This document shows positions 9,916 through 17,649 of a stretch of DNA of 59,029 nucleotides, one piece after another. The translations under genes were made by a program, and so were the position numbers. Origin of the DNA: M55B165 sp051744245 (lineage in GTDB: Bacteria > Actinomycetota > Humimicrobiia > Humimicrobiales > Humimicrobiaceae); contig JBNJCV010000001.1 in NCBI GenBank assembly GCA_051744245.1, forward strand, positions 1 through 59,029, in the 5' to 3' direction. The notes under the pieces were generated by a model. The model was not told where the DNA came from. It searched no databases and saw only the letters and a list, made by a program, of their open reading frames with translations. The first letter of the stretch is position 1; every line of letters begins with the position of its first letter.

Positions 9916-10567
9916 TCATGTTTTGGTTGCTCGGGGCAAAGGTGCATAGCTGCCTCAGTAATCGCTTGTGTGGGAAAAGATACTTACAAAAGGGCCAGGG
10001 AAGCCTTTGTTGAAGCTGCAGATAAATTAATTGTTGTCGACCCCCTTGACTCTAGATACAAGGATGAAGGAGTGCTTGTGGGCCCTGTTATATCAAGCCA
10101 GGCAAAGCAAAGGATACTAAAAGCAATAAAGGATGCCAAAAAAGAAGGTTGTAGCATACTTTTGGATAAATCTGGTGTAAAAATTAAGGGAAGGCAGCTT
10201 CTTTTTAGGTCCTGTAGTCCTGGGAAATGTAAAGGCAGGTTCAAAAACAGAAAGGACAGAAATCTTTGGCCCGGTAGTATCCATGATGGAAGTAGGGTCA
10301 TTGGATGAAGTATTAGGTTACCTTGAGGATAACCCTTACGGCAATGGCGCTTCGATCTATACCCAGAATGGAAACTGGGCAAGGGAATTTGAATTAAGGG
10401 CCCAGTGTGGAATGATTGGAATCAACCTGGGTGTGCCTGCACCGGTGGCTTATTTTCCTTTTGGGGGAATGAAGGAATCCCAGCTTTCAGACATTAAAGC
10501 GCAAGCGGGAGGGGTAGTTGGTTTCTTTACTGAAGAGAAAATGGTGGCCAGAAGATTCTTTGATTAA
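9916..10567 (+). pseudogene. Decayed methylmalonate-semialdehyde dehydrogenase (MmsA-like) remnant
   Basis: Only the C-terminal half of a CoA-acylating ALDH of the methylmalonate-semialdehyde dehydrogenase type can be read. Homology begins just before the catalytic-cysteine segment GCSGQRC and continues in one frame to about 10195. It then shifts to another frame (GPVVLGNV ... TEIFGPVVS) and runs on to NPYGNGASIYTQNG, PVAYFPFGG and the stop at 10567. The break is near the T-rich run at 10199-10206. About 280 N-terminal residues, including most of the cofactor-binding region, are missing, and no start is recognisable. This is a degraded gene, not a frameshift alone. It converges with the GntR gene, overlapping by 4 bp. 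Confidence 0.8.
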
Positions 10568-11325
10568 GTTTCAAAAACAAATTTGCTTTTTGAGCTATTA
10601 AAATATTCTTCAAAATAAATATAGCGTTCAGCAGAATTATGGATAAACTTCCAGAAGGTTTGAAGGTAATGGATTATTTTTTTATCATTTTTCCCTATTT
10701 GTAGAAGTTCAATTATTTCTTTGTCTGGGATATCTGGTTCAAGTATCCTTTTTTTGCTGATTATATTTATTTTAAAAATGTCCTCTACTAGTTTAGTAAA
10801 AGATACATTAACAAGTTTCATGCCATTTATTTCTTTAAATATATCATTTGGAAGATAGGCTTCGGTTAAATATAGGGGCTCGCTATAAGCAAATATGAGC
10901 CTCTTTATATACATGACTTTTATATCTCTGGCAATATTTAAATTTCCCCGGATCCTACTGGAGGGAGTAATTATTTTTTTCTCCAGTATTTTGGTTTTAG
11001 TATCAACCCCTTTTTCTTTTAGCTCATCTACAATGGAGGAAACTTTCTGTAAGGCTTTTGATTCGGCAATGTTTTTATTGGTTATAAAGGTTCCTTGCCC
11101 CCTTCCCCTGGATATGAATCCGCTTAATTTCAGTTCCCTTAAAGCTTCCCTGATCGTTGTTCTGCTTACAGTAAACTTTTCGCATAGTTCCAGCTCATTA
11201 GGTATCTGCTCTCCCTCTTTTAGCTTGTTTCTCTTTATCTTGTCCAGGAGGTAAGTATAAACCTGATGATAATAGGGAACTTTACTACTTTTGTCTAAGA
11301 TGAAGTCATTGAATATGTTTTTCAT
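10564..11325 (-). CDS. GntR-family (HutC-type) transcriptional regulator
   Basis: One-component regulator with an N-terminal winged helix (YYHQVYTYLLDKIKRNKLKEGEQ, then SRTTIREALRELKLSGFISRGRGQGTFI) and a C-terminal UTRA ligand-binding domain. The UTRA domain is marked by MYIKRLIFAYSEPLYLTEAYLP and ends at YFEEYF. UTRA-domain GntR proteins usually sense sugar phosphates or carboxylic acids. The only adjacent target is the decayed MmsA-like gene on the opposite strand, so it may be a leftover regulator of a lost catabolic operon. Its own ligand cannot be told from the sequence. Confidence 0.88.
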   Translation of the reverse strand: MKNIFNDFILDKSSKVPYYHQVYTYLLDKIKRNKLKEGEQIPNELELCEKFTVSRTTIREALRELKLSGFISRGRGQGTFITNKNIAESKALQKVSSIVDELKEKGVDTKTKILEKKIITPSSRIRGNLNIARDIKVMYIKRLIFAYSEPLYLTEAYLPNDIFKEINGMKLVNVSFTKLVEDIFKINIISKKRILEPDIPDKEIIELLQIGKNDKKIIHYLQTFWKFIHNSAERYIYFEEYFNSSKSKFVFET

Positions 11326-11404
11326 TTAATCTTACAATAATAATATTGTTATAATTAATACTAGCATTATATATTCTTTATACTTTTTTTCAAAGGGATA
11401 TCAG

Positions 11405-11926
11405 TTATTTGTTATAAGCTTTCAGCAATTCTATGGTAGCCCTGCAAAATGCTGGCAGGTCTGCAGGCTTTCTAGAAGTAACTATATTGCCGTCAGCCAC
11501 AACTTCCTTATCAATATATTTGCCTCCAGCATTTGAAAGGTCTGTAGCTATTGCAATATAACCTGTTACCTGTTTATCCTTTATTATATCTGCTTCTGCC
11601 AGCATCCAGCCGCCATGACATATTGCAGATATAACTTTGCAGTCTTCTGATGCCTTTTTTACTATTTCTACCATGTCCTTGTCTACCCTCATCTTATCCG
11701 GAGCATAACCGCCGGGTATAATTATCCCCAAGACTTCATCCATATTGACTTCCTTCGGGGAAACATCTGCTTTTATCGGAAGCCCGAATTTACCTTTATA
11801 CTCCCTGCCTTTATCCGGGCCAACTGTAATTACCTCATAGCCTTCTTCAGCGAGCCTGTAATAAGGGTAAATTACTTCCTCATCCCTGAACTGCTCTTCC
11901 AGCAGCAGTAAAATTTTACCTTTCAT
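11405..11926 (-). CDS. DJ-1/PfpI-family protein
   Basis: Small DJ-1/PfpI-superfamily protein (173 aa), related to PfpI/YhbO proteins reported as proteases, glyoxalases or deglycases. The nucleophile-elbow cysteine is Cys103 in SAICHGGWML. The upstream acidic residue in EEQFRDEEVIYP and the segment GIIIPGGYAPDKMR match the family. The ATG at 11926 is chosen because AAAGGAGA lies six to seven bases upstream; an in-frame start ten codons earlier has no such site. No operon partner is evident. The exact substrate is unknown. Confidence 0.88.
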   Translation of the reverse strand: MKGKILLLLEEQFRDEEVIYPYYRLAEEGYEVITVGPDKGREYKGKFGLPIKADVSPKEVNMDEVLGIIIPGGYAPDKMRVDKDMVEIVKKASEDCKVISAICHGGWMLAEADIIKDKQVTGYIAIATDLSNAGGKYIDKEVVADGNIVTSRKPADLPAFCRATIELLKAYNK

Positions 11927-12117
11927 ATTTTGTCTCCTTTTTAATCCATTATTCATAATTTTTAAATGTTAATCAAGTAAGAGTTAATTAAGCCTGCCTG
12001 TAATAAGTGGTATGTAGAGAAGGTAGTGTATTTGCATGAGGATTTGAAGGAAGTCTAGAAAATAAATAGAAGTGGGGTTAAATGTTTATTTTAAAAAAGT
12101 TAGGGAATTACTATGGA

Positions 12118-13302
12118 TTACAATAACTTGAAAGCAACCGAGAAATAGGATCCCTTATCCAGATCGCTTTCTAAATTTATGCTTGCATTATGAATATTAA
12201 CAATTTCCCTTGCTATGGAAAGCCCTAGCCCGGTGCCATTCTTATGGAATTCAGCTGCATTGTTGGACCGGAAAAATTCATTGAAAATATTATTCACATT
12301 TTTTTCAGGTATTCCAATTCCCTGATCCTTTATACCTATATAAAGCCTTGGGCCTTCAATTTTTTTAGTTATTATCTTCACTATACTGTTGGGAGGAGAG
12401 TAATTGATAGCATTTTCAATCAATATGGAAAAAAGGACTTCTATCTGTTTTTCATTTCCTTTAATGTAAAAATCTTTTTTAGGGGAATTAAAATCAATTT
12501 GGATTTTTTTAACTCTGGCTGGTATTTCAAACCTTTGGACTATTCTGGACAGAATAGGGGTTAAATTTATCCTTTTAAGGTCTAAACTCATATCATCGCG
12601 GGATTTAAGTTTTTCTAATTCAAGCATTTCGCCAATAACCTTTGATAGCAATCCGCACCGCTTCTTTATCTTTTTAACAATATCTACAGTTGCCTGAGGA
12701 ATCTTACCTGAATAGCCTTCGAGGATAATCTCAGCATAACTCTGAATGGCTGCAAAAGGGGCTTTTAATTGATGGGTAGCATATAGGAGGTATTTGCTTT
12801 TTTCTTTGTTAATATCATGTAATTTCTGGCTTATCTTTTCATATTCTACCTTTTCTTTTTCCAGTTTCATGTTGACCTTTTCTATTTCTTCGGTCCTCTC
12901 AATTATTTTTTTCTCAAGATTTATCTTGTACTCGTTAAGGTCCCTATTGATCTCATTGTAGGAATCCAGCAGATGGTAGATTATCTTTGAACCGTTAGCA
13001 CCAATTAGGCTTGTTTTGGAGAATTTCTTATTACTTAAGTCATTAAAAACCCTCGAATCGCCAGTAGCTTCAAATATAAGGCCTATTTGGCGGTCATTAA
13101 TAATTTGTTCATAGTCGGCTATATATTCAATATCATGGTGCCGGGCAAAGAAAACCCCAACTGCATGAGGGTTGATGTCACATACATATTTTATTTTTAT
13201 ATCCGGGATATTAAGTAAGACTTTTAATAACGCTAATCCACCCTTGCCTGCTCCTATTATGGCTATTACTGCTTCGCTATTATTTTTATCTTTATTATTC
13301 AT
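12118..13302 (-). CDS. Sensor histidine kinase with N-terminal Rossmann-type nucleotide-binding domain
   Basis: Cytoplasmic histidine kinase with no membrane helix. Residues 10-110 form a Rossmann-like domain: VIAIIGAGKGGLALLKVL (GxGxxG at 17-22), then KYVCDINPHAVGV and LIFEATGD. A coiled coil spans about 115-170. The phosphoacceptor is His177 in YATHQLKAPFAAIQ, and the ATPase domain has ENAINYSP, KDQGIGIP and GTGLGLSIARE. A Rossmann input domain suggests the kinase senses NAD(H) or another nucleotide, which is inference. It is divergently placed to a single-domain response regulator, its likely partner. No gene was recognised in the roughly 190 bp between this gene and the DJ-1 gene. Confidence 0.86.
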   Translation of the reverse strand: MNNKDKNNSEAVIAIIGAGKGGLALLKVLLNIPDIKIKYVCDINPHAVGVFFARHHDIEYIADYEQIINDRQIGLIFEATGDSRVFNDLSNKKFSKTSLIGANGSKIIYHLLDSYNEINRDLNEYKINLEKKIIERTEEIEKVNMKLEKEKVEYEKISQKLHDINKEKSKYLLYATHQLKAPFAAIQSYAEIILEGYSGKIPQATVDIVKKIKKRCGLLSKVIGEMLELEKLKSRDDMSLDLKRINLTPILSRIVQRFEIPARVKKIQIDFNSPKKDFYIKGNEKQIEVLFSILIENAINYSPPNSIVKIITKKIEGPRLYIGIKDQGIGIPEKNVNNIFNEFFRSNNAAEFHKNGTGLGLSIAREIVNIHNASINLESDLDKGSYFSVAFKLL

Positions 13303-13500
13303 TTAATAAGTTTGGTGGATAGAATTTAATATTTTCTCGCTCTATAACTTTAAAAATCTGGTAAAAGTCATATTTATTTGATTTATTATATTATTTTGTG
13401 ATAAACTTGATTAATATTATTAAATCAATAGTTTTAGTAATGTATATAAATTATAAAGTATTTTTAGGGTGAAGTAAACCATAAAAGGAGCCATATAAAA

Positions 13501-13512
13501 ATGAACCTTTGA
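13501..13512 (+). other. Possible three-codon minimal upstream reading frame
   Basis: ATG AAC CTT TGA lies ten bases after a strong AAAGGAG ribosome site at 13484-13490 and 35 bases before the response-regulator start, which has its own GGGAGGGG site. It could be a minimal leader frame that affects translation of the regulator, or simply chance. Confidence 0.25.
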
Positions 13513-13547
13513 AAGTCTTCATTAGCAACCAAAATAGGGAGGGGCAT

Positions 13548-13973
13548 ATGAAAAAAATATATATAATTGATGATGACCAGGATATTGTAGAATCTATTTC
13601 AATGGTTTTAAAAGCAAATGGTTATGATGTTGCCGGCCAGTATAATGATGAGGATGTAATTGAAAATACTACTGAATACAATCCTGACCTTATCATCCTT
13701 GATGTTATCTTTCCAGAAGACCACTCTGCAGGTTTTAAAATTGCAAGGGAATTAAAAAGAAATGAAGAATTAGCAGAAATTCCAATAATTATGCTCTCAG
13801 TTGTAAATGAAAAGGGAATTTATATGGGCAAGTTTTCCAATGATGATATTGACCATACATGGTTGCCGGTAAATAAATTCCTGGACAAGCCTGTTCAACC
13901 CAAGCAACTTCTGAAAATGGTAGGGTCTATTTTAAAAGACAAAGAAATACAAAAAACTGGTCCAAAAAAATAA
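13548..13973 (+). CDS. Single-domain response regulator
   Basis: CheY-like receiver domain with no output domain. It has the acidic pocket at residues 8-10 (IIDDDQD), the phosphoacceptor Asp52 in DLIILDVIFPED and the conserved lysine in FLDKPVQPKQL. The length of 141 aa covers the receiver only. The loop after the phosphoacceptor is somewhat extended (VNEKGIYMGKFSNDDIDHTWLP). The ATG at 13548 is preceded by GGGAGGGG. It is divergent from the Rossmann-domain kinase across a 245 bp spacer, so the two probably form a pair, with output through protein contacts or phosphotransfer to another protein. Confidence 0.88.
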   Translation: MKKIYIIDDDQDIVESISMVLKANGYDVAGQYNDEDVIENTTEYNPDLIILDVIFPEDHSAGFKIARELKRNEELAEIPIIMLSVVNEKGIYMGKFSNDDIDHTWLPVNKFLDKPVQPKQLLKMVGSILKDKEIQKTGPKK

Positions 13974-14268
13974 GGTTATAAAAACCTCGCTCAGTCCATA
14001 GTACTGACTAAAATATTTTACATGTTTTACTGGAGATAAAAAACTTAGCTTTCTGGTGCTTAAATTTTCAATACTTTTTATCTAACCGCTAGTAAATACC
14101 ATAGAGTCATGCAATATATTATTACAATAAATAACGCCCTGCATTAAGCAAAAGATATGAGGAAATCAAGAATCCTCTGTTCTGCCACAGCTTTAATTAT
14201 TGCTGGAAAGAAAATTGTGATTCATTATTATATAAAATTTTATTTTATGTTAATATCTATATACACAA
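13974..14268. other. Intergenic region with no recognised gene
   Basis: About 295 bp between the response regulator and comEA. It is AT-rich. A weak inverted repeat (TCAGT ... ACTGA, about 13992-14008) follows the regulator gene but lacks a T tract. The sequence just before comEA (TTATATAAAATTTTATTTTATG) is promoter-like but has no clear ribosome site. I see no tRNA or conserved small reading frame. Confidence 0.5.
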
Positions 14269-14868
14269 ATGCATAAAATTTCAAAGCTATTGTGCTTTAT
14301 AGATAGAATTAAATATGAAAGGGGCAAACACCTAACTCTGGCTGTGGTTGTATTTACCATAGCTATATTGGTGGTTCTTGTAGTTTTGTTCTTTAAAGCG
14401 AAATCAGAAGTAAAGATAAAAGAGAATATACTGGAAAGTTATGCGAAAAATTCTGGCGAAAGCAGCCCAAATAATATCAAGGTCTATATTTGTGGTTATG
14501 TAAAAAAGCCGGGAGTGTACGAGGTTAAGGAAGGTTCCAGGATAGACGAAGTACTGGAAGCTGCTGGCGGCCCTACAGAGGAGGCTTGCCTTCAGCTGGT
14601 AAATCTTGCCAAAATGGTAAGTGATGAACAAAAAATATATATCCCTTCCCAGGACGAAGCCCCCAGAAATGAGGATAGCAGTATGGTAAATATAAATTAT
14701 GCATCCAGAGCCGAGCTTGAAAAGCTGCCGGGAATCGGCCCGGTTACGGCCCAAAAGATTATAAACTACAGGGAAAATCAGCTATTTGAAAAAAAAGAAG
14801 ACTTAAAAAAGGTGGACGGGATTGGTGATAAAAAATACCAGAGCATAAAAGATTTAATAAGCATATAG
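14269..14868 (+). CDS. comEA: ComEA-type DNA-binding competence protein
   Basis: DNA receptor of the natural-transformation uptake machine, anchored outside the membrane. A membrane helix lies at about residues 22-43 (LTLAVVVFTIAILVVLVVLF). An SLBB domain follows (IKVYICGYVKKPGVYEVKEGSRIDEVLEAAGG), then a C-terminal helix-hairpin-helix pair (VNINYASRAELEKLPGIGP and FEKKEDLKKVDGIGDKK) that binds DNA. This SLBB plus HhH layout is typical of Gram-positive and actinobacterial ComEA. comEC follows, with its coding frame opening within about 15 bases of this stop. Confidence 0.93.
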   Translation: MHKISKLLCFIDRIKYERGKHLTLAVVVFTIAILVVLVVLFFKAKSEVKIKENILESYAKNSGESSPNNIKVYICGYVKKPGVYEVKEGSRIDEVLEAAGGPTEEACLQLVNLAKMVSDEQKIYIPSQDEAPRNEDSSMVNINYASRAELEKLPGIGPVTAQKIINYRENQLFEKKEDLKKVDGIGDKKYQSIKDLISI

Positions 14869-14966
14869 GAAACTATTTTATATCATGGCCAGCAGGTGTC
14901 CTGGCCGGTACCTGGATTGGACATACTTATATAGTAAATAACTATATCCTTGGGCTGTCGGCTTTT

Positions 14967-16283
14967 TTGCTGCTAGTCACAGGAGTGCTGGTTATAAGGA
15001 GAAGGGAGCAAGGCTTTTTATTTTTACTGTTCAATTTTTTTGTTTTCCTGGTTGCAGGAATTATGTCAGCCAATATATATGCAGTGCACAGCAGACCAAT
15101 TCCGGCAGCCAATATAGATAAAAACGTAATCTTTGAGGGAAGGGTTTGCAGCCATCCCTCATGTCAGGGGGAGCAATATTTATGCAATATTGGGGTAAAC
15201 AAAATATATCTGGGCCAAAAAGAAGTAAAAATTAAAAAAGAGATAGTGCTAAAAACAAGCAAAGCCTTAAAAAGGGACGACTGGGTCAGATTTTCTATCA
15301 GCAGGGAAGGAGAATATTATATACCTATTGGGTTGCATAAAATCTATCCGGGCAATTTAGTGGCAAAGCTTTTTAACTTTAGAGCTAGAATATATAATAC
15401 CCTGAGGAAGGCCTACTATAATTATCTGAATTACAATTCTGCTAGCCTGTCAGAGGCATTGGTGCTGGGAAACAGGTTAAATGTTCCTCATTATATTATG
15501 GATAATTTTAAGAAAGCAGGGATATTTCACCTTCTGGCCATCTCGGGTTTGCACCTTTCTGTATTTATATTTCTAGTTCTAAGGCTTTTTAGGGAAAAGA
15601 GAAATATTTTGCCTCCCTTATTTTTCTTCCTGGCCGCCTTTAATTTTATTGTGGGGGTAAAAGCAAGCCTCCTGCGGGCATCGGCCATGATAATAATGGT
15701 CCTGGTGGCCAGAAGAAGGGGAAGAGAATACCGGGCAGAAAATATATTCTTTATAACTTTTTGTTTTTTGCTCCTGGTCCGGCCCGGCTTTTTTTATGAC
15801 TTAGGCTTCTGGCTGTCTTTTACTTCCATGGGAGCTATTTTCTTTATTTACCCATTAGCTGGCAGGTTGCTGCATAAAAAGCTGCAAAAAAATTATGTCA
15901 TTAGAATTTTTCTCATATCTTTTTCCATAATAGCAGCCACTCTGCCTGTAAATGCGTACTTTTTTGGCTTGGTGCCTTTTACGGGCATTTTTTCAAACAT
16001 CCTGGTACTGCCTGCATTTTATGCCCTTATCCTCATTTTGATATTTTCTTCCGCCACTATTATTATCTGGCCGCCTGCTGGGGGAATGATTTTAAAGCTT
16101 TCATCGCCTTTTTTTTCTTATATTCTAAAAGTTGGTTCAACTATGGGCAGCCTGGATTTTTTAAACCTGTATTTTGAAAATATTTCTGTTAAATTCATGG
16201 CAATATATTATATTCTTTTACTTTTATTGTTATTATTATACAAATACAAATTTAAAGGTAATGGCTATGGCAAAGCAAAATAA
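14967..16283 (+). CDS. comEC: ComEC/Rec2-type DNA-uptake channel, short form
   Basis: Polytopic membrane protein of the ComEC/Rec2 competence family, which moves single-stranded DNA through the membrane. The competence domain is clear: SEALVLGNR, FKKAGIFHLLAISGLHLSVF, LLRASAMI and the run LGFWLSFTSMGAIFF. The listed TTG start is only the first conventional codon. The open frame extends upstream and encodes another hydrophobic stretch (SWPAGVLAGTWIGHTYIV) that belongs to the protein, so translation probably begins near 14880 at a non-ATG codon. The C-terminal metallo-beta-lactamase domain found in many ComEC proteins is absent; the protein ends soon after the membrane part. Confidence 0.85.
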   Translation: MLLVTGVLVIRRREQGFLFLLFNFFVFLVAGIMSANIYAVHSRPIPAANIDKNVIFEGRVCSHPSCQGEQYLCNIGVNKIYLGQKEVKIKKEIVLKTSKALKRDDWVRFSISREGEYYIPIGLHKIYPGNLVAKLFNFRARIYNTLRKAYYNYLNYNSASLSEALVLGNRLNVPHYIMDNFKKAGIFHLLAISGLHLSVFIFLVLRLFREKRNILPPLFFFLAAFNFIVGVKASLLRASAMIIMVLVARRRGREYRAENIFFITFCFLLLVRPGFFYDLGFWLSFTSMGAIFFIYPLAGRLLHKKLQKNYVIRIFLISFSIIAATLPVNAYFFGLVPFTGIFSNILVLPAFYALILILIFSSATIIIWPPAGGMILKLSSPFFSYILKVGSTMGSLDFLNLYFENISVKFMAIYYILLLLLLLLYKYKFKGNGYGKAK

Positions 16284-17253
16284 AAAATTATGCCAGCTGT
16301 TTATAAGCAGGAGCAGCGCAATTCTGGACGAAAAAGTAGATGCAGCTAAAAAAAAGCTCAAGGGCAAGATAAACATGGATACGGATTTTAAGGTTTTTGA
16401 CAATCCTGAGGACCTAGACGAGACAGAGCTTGTAAATTACCTGGCTATACCGCCGTTTTTTTCTGAAAAAAAAGTAGCAGTAATGAAAAATATAGAAAAT
16501 TTTCCGGCAGGAATTGTAAACATACTGGCTGATAGAATAGATGGACTGGATAACAGCAGCTTCGTATTTTACCTGTTCACAGCCAATAAGAAGAGACTCA
16601 ATAAGAAATTTTTGGATGCAGTTAAGGCCAGGGGTATAGTTAGGGAGTTAAGGGAACCCAAGACTGGAAGTTTAAGAAAGTGGCTGAAGGAAAGGCAACA
16701 GCTGGATGGCATACACATTACAGAAAAAGCTGGAGAGCTTTTGTTAGAGAACATCAATTATGATCTTTCCTGCTTAAAAAATGAATATGAGAAGCTTTTT
16801 CTATACGCCCAGAGCCAGAAGGATAAAAAAGTAACCGTGGAAGCAGTAAGTCATCTGGTTAGCAGAGTTTATAATTTAAGGATATTTGATCTAGTGGATT
16901 GTATAGGAGAAAAAGACAAAGATGGAGCGCTAAAGGCACTTAAGTCTATGCTGGTAGAGGGCCAGAATTTAATGGGGATGATAACCCTGGCCTACCGCAT
17001 GTTTAAGGCAATCCTTTATATAAATTATGGGGAGAATAGGAAAGCCTATGACTATATTAGCTCTAATATAAGGGCGCCTGATTATTTTATAAAGAAAATT
17101 TTGGATAAATACAAGAGGTACAGCGCAAATTATACTGAAGCAGAAATTAGCAGGGCTTTTGGCCTGTTAAATGAAACTGATATTAGCCTACGCGAAAGCC
17201 TGGTAAGCGAAAAAAATATAATCAGCAAGCTAATATCGGAAATTTGCAGCTAA
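16261..17253 (+). CDS. holA: DNA polymerase III delta subunit (clamp loader)
   Basis: Clamp-loader delta subunit, which opens the beta clamp. The family layout is visible: an N-terminal domain with DTDFKVFDNPEDLDETELVNYLAIPPFFSEKKVAVMKNIENF, then the middle segment KWLKERQQLDGIHITEKAGELLLENINYDLSCLKNEYEKL, and the collar domain with SMLVEGQNLMGMITLAYRMFK. The ATG at 16261 has AAAGGT upstream and overlaps comEC by 23 bp. comEC-holA-rpsT is a common Gram-positive/actinobacterial order, which supports the call. The gene converges with rpsT with one base between the stops. Confidence 0.9.
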   Translation: MAMAKQNKKLCQLFISRSSAILDEKVDAAKKKLKGKINMDTDFKVFDNPEDLDETELVNYLAIPPFFSEKKVAVMKNIENFPAGIVNILADRIDGLDNSSFVFYLFTANKKRLNKKFLDAVKARGIVRELREPKTGSLRKWLKERQQLDGIHITEKAGELLLENINYDLSCLKNEYEKLFLYAQSQKDKKVTVEAVSHLVSRVYNLRIFDLVDCIGEKDKDGALKALKSMLVEGQNLMGMITLAYRMFKAILYINYGENRKAYDYISSNIRAPDYFIKKILDKYKRYSANYTEAEISRAFGLLNETDISLRESLVSEKNIISKLISEICS

Positions 17254-17254
17254 A

Positions 17255-17521
17255 TTAAGATTTTATTGTACCGAGTTTCTTATGTGCTTTAGACTTTTTG
17301 TTGGCTACAAAGTTTTTATGCACCACATTATTCTTTGCAGCTTTGTCCAGAGCTTTAAAAAGCAGGTTTAAATTTTTTTCTGCAGCTTCGGTGTCCTTTT
17401 GTTCAACTGACTGCAAAAATCTCTTATTTATACTTTTTATCCTGGTTTTTAAAGTCTTATTGGCAGTAAACCTTTTTTTATTCTGCCTGTCTCTTTTTAT
17501 TTGTGACTGTATGTTTGGCAT
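17255..17521 (-). CDS. rpsT: Small ribosomal subunit protein bS20
   Basis: Primary 16S rRNA-binding protein of the 30S subunit. It is short (88 aa), highly basic and starts MPNIQSQIKRDRQNKKRFTANK, followed by KTRIKSINKRFLQSVEQKDTEAAEKNLNLLFKALDKAAKNNVVHKNFVANKKSKAHKKLG, all typical of bS20. An AAGGAGG ribosome site lies upstream. It is transcribed opposite to its neighbours from the spacer shared with murJ. Confidence 0.97.
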   Translation of the reverse strand: MPNIQSQIKRDRQNKKRFTANKTLKTRIKSINKRFLQSVEQKDTEAAEKNLNLLFKALDKAAKNNVVHKNFVANKKSKAHKKLGTIKS

Positions 17522-17649
17522 TTAACTATTTTCCTCCTTAAATTTTTAACGAAGACCTATTTTAGCACTTTTTGGTAAAAAATTGAAAATATTTTATAAT
17601 TTAAGAAATTTAAATGATATAATTTCTTTTTCAACACTTAAGTGAAATT

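Noticed and set aside
13509..13547. Thirteen-codon N-terminal extension of the response regulator from a TTG
   Set aside because: The ATG at 13548 has a strong GGGAGGGG site and matches the normal receiver start; the TTG has no properly spaced site.
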